DNA of 20,597 nucleotides from Paramacrobiotus richtersi. Its lineage: Eukaryota; Tardigrada; Eutardigrada; Parachela; Macrobiotidae. Shown piece after piece: positions 1 to 10,079 of this stretch (the first letter of the stretch is position 1; each line of letters begins with the position of its first letter). Position numbers and translations under genes: made by a program. The notes beneath the pieces were generated by a model that saw only the letters and a program-made list of their open reading frames with translations, searched no databases and had not been told where the DNA came from. The DNA lies in the NCBI GenBank assembly GCA_034698045.1, contig JAQGAU010001208.1, positions 1-20,597 on the forward strand, written 5' to 3'.

Positions 1-2695
1 TTTTGCGCGGTGAAATATTTTACCAAACGTTCAGCGCATAGGAATAGCCCGTCGCTTCGCTCCGGGCAAATTAAGTATCTATCGTGTTATGCATTTATAT
101 CTACTGGATATATCTGTTCACGTACTTAACTGACAAAAATTGATATAATATCAATTATAATATTATCAAGCGTAACGTTTTCAGTTGCATTATGTTTATT
201 AAAATACGAACCTAACCAAGAAACAATTTACCTTCGAAGAAATTGTCTAAATCGCTCCCACCCATCCGGATACGGCAATGTTTCCACGAAGAACTGATGG
301 CGCTCCTTGAACTGAGCTTTGATCCCGTCCACAGAGTCAATATGTGATTCTACTGCCTCCACGTATCGCATGATGTTTTCCCCTTCACTGGCGGTACCGT
401 CAAATTCCAGATACGGGAATACGGTTGGGAAGATTTTCGGCTGCTTACTCCACAAATACTCCGTATGGCATAGGCACACAAGGGGACTGTATATGGTAAA
501 ATTGGCAAACAGGAGCCTTCGACACACTGGCAGCAACTTGGATACATTCATCATTTCATGACCCGTGAAATCAGCATCGTCATACTGCTGAATCATTTCG
601 TAGCAGGGGAAGTGAAAGGTGTCCAGCTTTATTACCAGCAGTTCTACTTTTTTCGCTAAGAGTAGCTCACGGATGACCTCCAGGGCCTGCGGAGGGCCAT
701 GCAGTTTGTATCGTTCGTTGAGGTGGTATAAAGCCAACACCTTTGTTTTCTGGCTGACCGCTCGATCCATCAGGATTCCAAGGAAGTATCCTTCGTCTGC
801 GTTGATGCGATGCTCGTTGTTGGCCATGTTGCGAAAGTCAATCATGACGACTGGATTGAGAATAGTCAACAGCGCATGCCAAGCTGAACTCACTCTGCAG
901 AAGAGACATGATTTAAGCCGAACAGATTGGATGTTTTAACATGGAACTTTTCAAATCGCGTAGTGGTCTGTTAGCGTCATCGCACTGTTTGTAAAAGGAA
1001 AATAAAGTTTGATGTATTTAAACCGAATGCGAATATAACACGTGTGGGAAAATTCATAAAGATGCACGGTCACGACAAGCTTCGAAATTTGAACTATAAA
1101 GTAAACCTTTCTGCATTTTTATAACATAGCTCATTTTAAAAATTATTCCTATGTATGACTTTAAGAAGTTTGGAATGGAAACATGAATAACATAACGGTT
1201 TGCTTGTACGGTATGTTTTGCACACTAGATTTCAACAATACATACTTGTATTATGACAAAATCATTGGCACCTTACCAGATGCACCATTAAAAATTCGTC
1301 ATTATTAAAAATCCATCACGGAAATGGTTTTACTGTATTAACGGCGATGATTTTTCCCCAAAATTCAGCTGCGGTTTGAGTTACACTACTACTAGAATTA
1401 CTTGCGATTTCACATTAGATTTTTAGCATCAGGAACAGTACATAAAGCCGATAAAGGTACGGTTAGTAATTCAATCTGCTATTGTTGCGATATATAGAGT
1501 TACACGGAAAAATCTATTGCTTACTTTCTTCAGTGCCCTATAGTGGAACTGATAGAATGTACGCTTGCGAGTACTGTTTTTTGCATACCGGTGCGCTTTC
1601 ATCTGTGAGTGAAGATCCAGCTGTGACGTGATTTCCGATAAAACGTCCCAAGAAAGCATTCCGATCGAAGGGTCGGCTTCCTCTGTAGACAAGCATGTTG
1701 TTAAGCATGTGTAGGCTCTTCAAAATAGTTCAACAAGATGACGAGTACCAAGTACTAGTATGTAATATTATGTAGCAGTTTGGTGTACTGGTCCAAACTG
1801 AAAACGACACTAAAGGTTACTTGCCTCTGGTACAAAGATTCAGCATATTGTTGTGTGTTTCGTGTCCACCGAGCTCTTCTAAGTGCTCTTCAATCTCAGC
1901 AGAGAATTTTTGTTCAGATAGCTTGGTCCATTCTCGCTGACCCCCAGCATTCATTCTCCACAACCCATCAGGTGGCACCACTCTCCAATGGTGCAGATCA
2001 AGAAGCAAGAGTATCATGCTGTCCTTGTCGATGCGGACTGACGCCCGATGCTCGAAGCAGGTTCCGTTGTGTCGAGCGAATCCCGCCTGGTTAACGGCCC
2101 GCCAAACAAAACGGTGCACGTTCCTTTCGTCCAGGGGTATGACTGCGGTAACCTTTTCCGAATGAACAGTGCACTTTAGGACGGGAATTTCATCCAAACT
2201 TCCCGTCATCTTCAGCCGGCCAAACAGCGATGGTTCGTTGGGAGGTAACGATTCAACGATTTGCCAATGATGCACAACTTGAACTTCCTGCCCATTGTGG
2301 CATCCTGCTTCACCACTGCTCATGTTTACGCAGCATAGATATAAACTCTCCCGCGATGGGCAGTTCAAAAGTTCTGCGGGTCGGAATACATACGGCCCGT
2401 CCTTTTCGTTGCGTAAAGCAACTTGGACGTTTAGACGGGGTGGGTAGAACGGGTACTTGAAACGATTTTTTATTTCGACCAAATGGTGGTACCATACAAA
2501 CTGGGCACTAATCCAGCAGGGCGGGAACTGAGCGCTATCCAGATCAATAAGCACTTTATTACCCTCGACGTCCTGGAGGTATCCCAAACACCACTGGTCG
2601 CTCTCCTTGCGCATTTGTCCAATGTTGACCAGTACTGTATTACCCAGATTTGCCTGACGACCGTTGCGTTGAGGATGCCAAAACAGAGATTCCAT
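1..2695 (-). CDS. F-box protein, family copy 1 (3' end runs off the window)
   Basis: Coding exons on the minus strand are 2695-1825, 1682-1589 and 894-232; the last intron continues past position 1, so the terminal exon is outside. The ATG at 2695 is the first ATG in the open frame and opens MESLFWHPQRNGRQANL, matching copy 2 from NGRQANLGNT on. Residues ~1-290 form an N-terminal domain with W-C-L-G-Y and a later W-I-S...VWYHH, possibly a Tudor/Agenet-like barrel (inference). The F-box is at ~300-333 (LSWDVLSEITSQLDLHSQMK, then VSSAWHALL), interrupted by an intron. Residues 323-542 are the family C-terminal domain ending PYPDGWERFRQFLRR. Known F-box proteins bind Skp1 and present substrates to SCF ubiquitin ligases; the substrate here is unknown. 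Splice junctions have phases 1 and 2, as in copies 2 and 3. The first intron has a GC donor (AGAG|GCAAGT). The second intron (694 bp) is about six times longer than in the other copies. This is the most diverged copy. Confidence 0.82.
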
Positions 2696-3236
2696 CTTTG
2701 TGGTAACCAAATGAAATGCCGAAGATCGAAGAGGAATATTATTCCCGTATTGGAATCCTTATCCCTTACGCTAGACCCAACTTGCCGGAAAAGAAGTCGT
2801 TACTGCAACTGCTAAATTACACGTGCCTACAGAGACCAGTGGCAGTAAACGACTAGCACATTGGTACAGAAAACTATGCATTCAGGAAACCTGAAGTTAT
2901 CGTATACGGTAAACCAGTTTCCCGTTTTTGTGTGACACAGTAGTCCAATACACGAACTATATAACTGATATGAGATGCAGAAAGTGCTCGAAGCCGACTA
3001 GAAAGTTACAGCACACCGGATCTTCGCTTAAAAAAGCAGCGCTTCTGTCCTTCACCCGGACAAGAGCTGAGGTCCGGGTTAGTTCTTTGTGTATGTAAGG
3101 AGAGAATCTGAGATACGGCGGATAATACTAGACAAAATCAAACGTATTGCAAATCCGAAATGGACTTTTACAGTAACGACCCCTTAATTGGCATAAATTC
3201 CGGAAACAATTGCATATTAGTTGCAGTTTTGCAGTG
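2696..3236. other. 5' flank of F-box copy 1
   Basis: No gene is visible. On the minus strand just upstream of the copy 1 ATG there is a short stretch (around 2790-2815) containing CAGTTGCAG that resembles DNA upstream of the copy 2 ATG (around 16470-16490), so it may be a shared 5' UTR or promoter piece. No clear TATA box was recognised. A GC-rich hairpin lies at 3054-3079. Confidence 0.4.
3054..3079. repeat. GC-rich perfect hairpin
   Basis: ACCCGGAC (3054-3061) pairs with GTCCGGGT (3072-3079) around a 10-nt loop: eight perfect base pairs, GC-rich in an AT-rich setting. No downstream T-run or gene context gives it a role. Confidence 0.5.
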
Positions 3237-3461
3237 CTCGTACCGTCGTACTTATGCACAGACTTACAAACTAAAGTAGGTCTCGGTGTCAGTTTATAAT
3301 GATTTTGGTTGTTTTTTTAATATATAACTGTGAATTTTTAGCGGTCTATGCGCTCGCTCTCGGTGTCGCTGCGGCTTTTGCCAATAAATAATGTGACATA
3401 CATGTATGTTATAAACTGACATCGCGAGACCTACGTCAGTTTGTGAGTCTGCGCGTACGAG
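3237..3461. repeat. Inverted-repeat element, MITE-like, about 225 bp
   Basis: The left arm (3256-3299) and right arm (3409-3454) are near-perfect inverted repeats of about 45 nt. They share GTAGGTCTCG and GTCAGTTTATAA blocks and differ by a 2-nt indel and a few substitutions. A further CTCGTAC/GTACGAG pair (3237-3243 and 3455-3461) extends the structure, with a ~12-nt insertion on the left. The ~109-nt centre has no coding capacity. This fits a non-autonomous DNA transposon (MITE) or a long hairpin. No clear target-site duplication was seen and no second copy was recognised in the window. Confidence 0.6.
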
Positions 3462-5060
3462 TCTTCTTTGTGTACATCCATTTCGCAAACGAATATGTCT
3501 ACTAACACAAGATCACAGCTTGAGTCGCGAGCGGACTGTGGACTGTTTACATACCGTCATTTCACGTCGAATGTCCTTACTGATAAAGTAATTTACGTAC
3601 AATTGCAGTTCGTCATGTCACCTGGGTTTACTTACAGGTTCTGCAAGCAGTCATAATTATAATATATGAATACAAATATTATTTATATTGTAGAATACAT
3701 TATTTTTCTGAATTACTACTGACTTACTTAATCGTATTAACACGGATGTAATGGAGAAATCAAGAAAATGCTTTCACCGGTAAAAAGACTTTAACATTAT
3801 GTACGTCTTAGAGCAAATCACAGACCAGTAATTGTACCATCGATCCACAGGACATGCAATCCTGATACATGTAGCTGCAGTGATCGCGTACCAACTGCAC
3901 TGTCAACATTGGTGTATATACTTAGCACTCTCCATATTGAGGCTAGTTTCCTGTGACCTCTCGTGACGGTGCGAGTAGCGGATTTCATGAAGCCAGAAAG
4001 ATTAGCAAACACACAACAGTGCAAATATGCAGTATTCGTACTGCATACTGTACAAGATAACAGACATTAAATTCAACCATATAATATAATTATGATGGTA
4101 CCAGACAAGCTGGACATTGCTCTACATAAATAGGATGGGAACTCTAGACATCCAATTGCACCACTTCAATCTCGATCCTCAGTACTAAAATACGACGTGA
4201 ATGCAAAAACTATTTATCATAATGTTTAATGTTCGGCACATTATTCTGAAAATTTCAGTTGTATATAACAATTTTTTAATGTAAGTTAACAGTGAACACC
4301 AGAGCATGTCTCCGCAACTGCTCACTTACAATATTCCCTTTCGCCTGTGATCTCTCACGTCAGCTGTTAGACACAACGAGACGTAAACAGAAACATTAGT
4401 CCATAGAAAACAGTAGCCCTATTGATCGACTGCAACAAAACCACCACGTAATCGACTAATTACCGCCATCAAGGCAAACCGTACCGCTGCATCGTTAGCG
4501 ATGATTTGTCATTTGTCGGGACAATGGAGCGCCAGGTATGCGCTAGGCGAGCAAGGGGTAAGGGCGCTCCCACGACAGGCCACATGCCGGTGGAATCACT
4601 GTCAACATGGGACAGCTTGTAAAACTTTACGACCCTCTGTCTCACCCGGGCCATCAACGGCATTTAGGCTCGTTAGCGGTGTCCTTTCCCCCAATTGAAT
4701 TACACTAATTGATATTCATCACCCACAGCAGCAAATGGACGCTGGATCGGCATCTGGTTTATCAGTGCCGACGGTGCTACGCGTTCATGGGAATCATTAC
4801 ATAACGAAGAAAATGGCGGAGAGAAATCGAAAAGCATCACATTCTGCGCTTTTCTTTAGACATACTTTTGCAACATGACTATTACTTTTATTCTGTATTC
4901 ACAGCTTGTCAGCCATGTACTTCGAAGTATTTTTGTATATAATTATGTACCGACGTGTTATCAGCCCAAAACATGAAAACATGAAAAAATGAAAACATGG
5001 TGAATTGTATCCTTGTTAAATATGAATAAGCAGGTTGTTGTCTATTCTGCTAATGTTTAA
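3462..5060. other. Intergenic region, no gene seen
   Basis: This is AT-rich DNA with only short open frames that show no recognisable protein features. A small perfect hairpin with a TTCG loop lies at 4026-4047, and a short imperfect repeat of ATGAAAAC units at about 4975-4998. No RNA gene was recognised. Confidence 0.5.
4026..4047. repeat. Short perfect hairpin with TTCG loop
   Basis: TATGCAGTA (4026-4034) and TACTGCATA (4039-4047) are exact reverse complements separated by TTCG. A nine-pair stem with a UUCG tetraloop would be stable as RNA, but nothing shows that it is transcribed. Confidence 0.5.
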
Positions 5061-5182
5061 TCGACCGAAGCGAAGGTAGAATATACTCAGTGAAACTGGG
5101 TTTTTTTTGTCAGCCCCATAGATCACGGTACATAAAGACTAATGTATTAACAATTTCAGTGAGCCTCTTGCTCGCTTCGGTC
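5061..5182. repeat. Possible small inverted-repeat element with CCGAAGCGA ends
   Basis: GACCGAAGCGA at 5063-5073 is matched by its exact reverse complement TCGCTTCGGTC at 5172-5182, 98 nt away. The same motif recurs in inverted orientation at 17051-17061 and 17414-17425, with a shared exact 12-mer ACCGAAGCGAAG. This could mark the ends of a short non-autonomous element, or be a recurring genomic motif of another kind. Confidence 0.35.
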
Positions 5183-5340
5183 TACCATTTTCCGCAAGTA
5201 CTTACCTGTTAAAATATGTACAAAATTCTCCTTTTTAATGTTTCAATGGCGGATGTGGATGTTTTACAATCTACACGGTATACAGCCGATATGCAGATAA
5301 TTTTCCCGGCCAGCTATTGTTCCCTGAAGCGTTTATAGCA

Positions 5341-5560
5341 GCCTAATTTTCATTTAGCCACGAAACATTATTGTCGGGGGGTTTGTTTGCACAGGCGGGC
5401 TGATTGAAATGCGCTTCGTGCTCCTCTGTGCAAATGAGCGACCATGACAATGGAGGAGAGACAGGAAGCGCACCGCCACTGACAATCAGAACATCCTCAT
5501 TTGTTTATGACACTCTTTCGGCATGCCTGCGTCGCGGCCGGACAGCGCACCCGTGATCGA
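5341..5560. promoter_or_regulatory. GC-enriched non-coding patch, candidate distal eve enhancer
   Basis: This stretch is clearly less AT-rich than its surroundings and has no convincing open frame. It contains GACAATCAG, CAAATGAGCGACC and a Caudal/Cdx-type TTTATG at 5504-5509. It lies about 2 kb upstream of the eve start. The enhancer role is inferred only from composition, motif content and position next to a developmental regulator. Confidence 0.25.
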
Positions 5561-6126
5561 GGTAGAAGTATGTAAATTGTAAACCAGTTTAGCTCATCAG
5601 GTTTTGATTCAACATTTTATATGGCGGATATGCCGGTTGCGAGCCGTTCCCACGACGTCATTGGCAGTAAAAATGGGGAAAAATGTCGAATAAGAGTCTT
5701 TATAAATGCTGGCAAAAATACGAGCCCAAAGTATGTTAAATATTGAAACGGTGTTCTTTGAAATTAAATCATACAGATAGCTAGATAAAACTACGATAAA
5801 AGAAAAATGAAACCAGAATTGTTTTATCACGTGTATAACTTTTGCTGAGAAAACTGTGGCTGCATATTTGATAGAAAATCCGGATGACGAGCCATTGTAC
5901 TACAATTTTACTGCACGCATCTCAGCTAATATGCGTTCGAACGACCATTAGTAACCGCTTTCACGGCATATACGAAGAGTTGCATCTTTTAATTAAATCT
6001 TAGTGCATCTATTATAATTTTATTTATGTGCTTTCAAAGTAAGATACGGTATATCACAAAGGGGATACAGGATCGATTAAGCGTGTAACAAATAGAAAAC
6101 AAAAGCATGAAGGCGGTGGCCGAATT
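5561..6126. other. Intergenic region, nothing recognised
   Basis: AT-rich DNA with short frames only. No motif, repeat or RNA gene was recognised. Confidence 0.5.
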
Positions 6127-6730
6127 TTGACACAGCAAACATTTTTAACAGTTGGCACTGCAAAGAATTTTATAAATCTGGCTTTTTTACATCAAATCGG
6201 AGTAATTAAACCCGCCTCCGATGATGTTTTCTCGGTTACTCGCGAAATAATTTACAATTATTCTTTATTCCAACCGTCTGACTGCGCGCGGTCACGACCA
6301 CCATCAAAGACCTTAATAACCGTATTATGGTATTGCATAAAGCACAGCCCAAACAAAAGGCAACCCCGGGGTGAAGGAATTAGATATGTATCGGTCAGTG
6401 ATTGTTATTGTAATTTCATAACCATCGTGTGTGTGTTTTTAATGCTGGCGTCGTCGATGATCGGCAGTGCAGCGGTAAAAGCGCTGTCGGATCGATTAAC
6501 GACCGTGCTGCGTCGTGTCGTTGGCATGATGGCGGCCAATCATTGCGCATGCTGGGTAATTTGCGTGCAGACATAAAAAACCAATGCGCTCAGATGAAGA
6601 CTGTCGTGCTTTATGAAGCGCATCTGCCGCCAGTTGTTATGATTATACGGCACTTTTTACGGCCACCCGGATCATTACTGTACCCATTCCATGTCTCACT
6701 GTGACCTTTATGACTTTATTGATCATGTCA
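6127..6730. promoter_or_regulatory. Candidate upstream eve enhancer with Caudal-type sites
   Basis: This region is less AT-rich than its neighbours and rich in homeodomain-like cores. Caudal/Cdx-type TTTATG or its complement occurs at 6336-6341, 6572-6577, 6610-6615 and 6707-6712. There is also TAATTAAA near 6205, GATCGATTAACG near 6490 and CCAATCATT (PBC-like) near 6538. It ends about 720 bp upstream of the eve TATA box. Caudal is a known activator of eve in several arthropods, so the cluster is suggestive, but no enhancer activity can be read from sequence alone. The long frame at 6127-6576 starts at TTG and has no recognisable domain. Confidence 0.35.
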
Positions 6731-6775
6731 GTCCGCCTTCCCATGCCAGTAAGAAAGAACCTCACCGCAATTAAA

Positions 6776-6935
6776 AAAAACTTATTTCAATAATATAAAA
6801 TGAGTATGATAAGTATAATAATAAAAATTATAAAAATAATAAAGTATTAAATTATTAAAATTAGTATAGTTAATATAATAATAGAAATTATAATAACAAT
6901 ACAATTAATATAATATTAAATTATTAAAATATAAC
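6776..6935. repeat. AT-only low-complexity tract
   Basis: The tract consists almost entirely of A and T in imperfect repeats of AATAATATAAA/AAATTATT type. It separates the candidate upstream enhancer from the proximal promoter region of eve. Confidence 0.8.
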
Positions 6936-7256
6936 AAAAATTGTTAAAGTTATTTTTACAACAAAATTTATTTAATTTACTTCAAAATTGTACTATTTGT
7001 TTTACTATTGAATTTCTTTGGATTTTATATTCTGTTTATTTTTGCAGGTTATTGTAAGTTTAATTTTCTGGAATTTTTTTGTGGAATGTTTTAGATCGGG
7101 TTGAATTTCTTTGTTGACTTCTCTCGTAAACAGCCTTTGGCAGTTTTACGCCATATGCGAAAAGAAAAAGCTAAATAGCATCGTTTATTGTAATAATATA
7201 CTGTAGCTTATGAAAATGCTAATTTCGGACAAAATATGCAAATGACCAAGGACGTA

Positions 7257-7490
7257 CTAATCGTCCACAGTTAGCGCCCGTTATTCCGCATAAACACGCA
7301 GCTAATCCATGAGCGGGGCAGTTATGATGGCATAACACCAGGTCACGCCCCTTTCATGTCCTAATGATCCATCTGCGCGAACGCACAAACCAATCAACGC
7401 AGCGATCGGTCGTTTCGGCCGATATGAAAGGTAAAAGTGTCATGGTGAGTGTATATAAACCAATGTTCAACAAGATAATTCGTTTCATTT
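7257..7490 (+). promoter_or_regulatory. eve: eve proximal promoter with TATA box
   Basis: TATATAAA at 7452-7459 lies 91 bp upstream of the eve ATG. An initiator-like TTCATTT with its A at 7487 would give a 5' UTR of about 56 nt. Upstream the DNA becomes less AT-rich and holds TAATC near 7259, CATAAA at 7289-7294, GCTAATCC near 7300, CCTAATGATCC near 7360 and CCAATCAACG near 7390, all plausible homeodomain or PBC sites. The TATA box and its spacing are seen; the transcription start is inferred. Confidence 0.6.
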
Positions 7491-7542
7491 GCAATTTGTA
7501 GAAATTTTGTTTTCGTAGACGTTTATGTTTCAGCGGGAATAA

Positions 7543-9342
7543 ATGAATTACGGAAGAATGATGAATTTTATGCCGGAGCATGTAGATGCCAAGCATTTGT
7601 CGGATGATGACGAGTTTTCAGGGATGTCGGACAGCAACGATAAATCGCGAAGTAAGTTTCAGAAACTGATATGTGAATAATTATAGAAGTATTATTAATG
7701 ATGATGTGTAAACTATAAACCGCTTAATATGGACTGTGTAGTAAAACTGCTACTAACTGTTCAATTCATAACGCTATCTAACTTTTTAAAATGTAAATAT
7801 TATTTTCTGTTATATAGAAAAATTAATAAGGATACGGACAAATATTACAATACATAGCGAGCGTTACAAGCATTGATACTGGTTTACTTCTTTATTATTG
7901 TATTTTTTCTTCTGCAGATTATGTTTATAACGCTTAGTTTAGACGAATGCCTGAAATGAAATATATAGTTATAAACTTACCGATTCGTAACAAAATGCAG
8001 CATAATCTGAAAAAGTTTGGAACCTTGGAAGGTTATCATCGTCATAGCGTATTGTTCACACATGTAGTATTTTCTGAAAAGTTATTTATTCTTCTGCCGA
8101 GATCTTTTAAAACGGACCTATAACTTACGGATTTCGGATGTAAAGAAAATTATGCAATGTGACCTTTTGTATGGCACGCTTAAACAGCTAAGATCGAACT
8201 TTTTACAGCTCATGCATCCCACGGAAATGATCCAAATGCTCCTATCCGCCGCTACCGCACAGCGTTCACCCGCGAACAGATTGGCCGTTTAGAGAAAGAG
8301 TTCCTCCGCGAGAACTACGTTTCACGGCCCCGACGATGCGAACTAGCCGCCAGCTTAAACCTGCCCGAAAGCACTATCAAGGTAGCAATTCTACTTCATC
8401 ATTGATTCGGACCTAAACTGGACATAAACAAGATGTATTTCGATCATATACATAAATTTTTGTCAGTGCAGTAGATTTCCCCGCGTGACCTTTCGAGAGA
8501 TTTTAATATTTTTGCACATGAAGCATATGCATTATTCATACTTAAATGCAGCCTTAAGTCTATTGCATGGCTCGATTGATTTAAAAAAAGCTTTTTAATC
8601 GATAAGAATCGTTTGTTTTATAGCAGCATAAAGACTCTTAAAATTTTAAGACCTAAATGATTGTTAACATCATAAGTAACAATGAACAGGTACTACTGTA
8701 CACGAACAGTAAAATGAATGTAATTTCCTCACGCCTTCTACCTCGAATGTCTTCGTAGAAAATGAAAGTGCACATAAAAAAGGAAAGACTAAAGCGCGAC
8801 AACAAATTTCTTATTTTTATGTAATTCTGGAACTGTTTGTATTTCTTGCATGGTTTATGCATAGATCTAGACCAATAATCAAATAACTTCAATGCGATCA
8901 TTATGCTACGTTTAGGCATATAACAGAATATAGACTATATTATATCATGGTTTAGGTATGGTTCCAAAATCGTCGGATGAAGGACAAACGCCAACGCATG
9001 TCCATGGTCTGGCCCTACACCGACCCCCACTTTGCTGCCTACATGTTCAGCCTGGCCTCCACCACCAACCACCTGCGCTACGCAGCGGCCGCCGCCCCCA
9101 CTCCCAGCACGGCGCCCCTCTTCTACGGCATGTACGGCAACTACCGGCCCACCATCCCCTACCCCCTGCTCGAGCACCCCAAATCCCATGACGTCACGCC
9201 GACCCTGCCCCCCAGCTTCCCCTTTCCGCCGGCGGCCAGTGGGTTCGGGTTGAAGGCGACGGCGGGAAAGGAGAAGACGGACGAGCATCAACACCGGACC
9301 CCGCTGTTTCAGGCGCTGCTGGGCACAACGCGGAGTGGGTAG
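7543..9342 (+). CDS. eve: Even-skipped/Evx homeodomain transcription factor
   Basis: Three coding exons, 7543-7651, 8209-8381 and 8956-9342, encode 222 residues. Introns of 557 and 574 bp have GT-AG ends (A|GTAAGT...TTTTACAG; AAG|GTAGCA...GTTTAG) and phases 1 and 0. The homeodomain is residues 49-108: [19 protein letters not shown], then [20 protein letters not shown] and [14 protein letters not shown], close to Evx/Eve throughout, with Q50 and N51. The second intron falls between homeodomain residues 46 and 47. After it, [12 protein letters not shown] matches the conserved Eve/Evx segment following the homeodomain. The rest has an Ala run (~128), Pro-rich stretches and an acidic-Ser N-terminal patch (SDDDEFS). 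In arthropods Eve is a nuclear repressor in segmentation and neural patterning. The codon before the ATG is TAA, supporting this start, although TATGTTTCAG just upstream could be an acceptor for a non-coding first exon. The protein is short (Drosophila Eve ~376 residues). Only PLFQ near the end recalls the C-terminal LFxPY motif. Confidence 0.95.
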
Positions 9343-9987
9343 TGGCACCCGGTGACCTTTGGGATGATTTACTTAATGATACTCGATATGTAATTATGTG
9401 CGTAAAGTATTGCGGATATCGATGTTATAAGAGTGAAATTCTCGCTTATTGTGGTGGTCTTTTGTATATTCTGTTGTACATTTTTGGACAGTATAAGACA
9501 TACTTATGTGCATTAATTGTAATGCATATTTAATGATATCCATCTATGCATGTACATATTTTACGGCAGATGCGCTTACGTTTCAAATAACACTGTTAAA
9601 GAATGTTCCGTCTCGTTTATTACACGTACTGCAGTACTTCAATGATACGTACCACTGCATAACATTGTAACAACACATGAACAAGAACTAGGACTGACAA
9701 CTGATTACGCAATGTACAAATCAACAATCGAAGATAATAATATAGTAATCAAGCTCTTGTACATGCAGTAATAGTCTACTTCTGCATTTACTGTGTTTCC
9801 GTATGGCAAAAACATTTACCTTGCATATTTTGTATAAGAAGAACATATTATGCAGAACAGTACTATGTGCCTCGCAAACGCGTCACTGGGCTTGAGGCTT
9901 AGGAAAAACATTCATACATACATGGTTGGTGACGGTATACGTCGTCTGCAAAGCACATGAACTGATGAACACAATGTTGTCAATAAA
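9343..9987 (+). other. eve: Probable eve 3' UTR with AATAAA
   Basis: After the TAG the sequence returns to AT-rich non-coding DNA. The first AATAAA on this strand is at 9982-9987, which would give a 3' UTR of roughly 650-670 nt. The signal is seen; its use is inferred, and an earlier variant signal is possible. Confidence 0.4.
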
Positions 9988-10079
9988 TATAACGCGCGCA
10001 ATCAAGTTTGCCCATTGTATGATTGTTTTGTTTTGTGAGGTACCAGCTATATTTGGATCAACAGTGGAATTGTACTTTC

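Noticed and set aside
47-67. GCCCG/CGGGC hairpin with a TCGCTTCGCT-type loop
   Set aside because: Only five base pairs, with no gene context; the loop resembles but does not match the ACCGAAGCGAAG motif.
1-231. Terminal exon of copy 1
   Set aside because: No FENVNV-type coding end or suitable acceptor was found on the minus strand here, so the exon is taken to lie left of the window.
2230-2815. Plus-strand frames of 76 and 110 codons over copy 1
   Set aside because: They are antisense to the N-terminal-domain exon, which is supported by strong similarity to copies 2 and 3.
6127-6576. 149-codon plus-strand open frame upstream of eve
   Set aside because: It begins at TTG, the first ATG is about two thirds of the way along, and the product shows no domain or conserved pattern. 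It lies in a candidate regulatory island.
8935-9348. 137-codon frame antisense to eve exon 3
   Set aside because: A shadow of the GC-rich, Pro/Ala-coding exon; the Gly/Arg-rich product is what the complement of such an exon gives.
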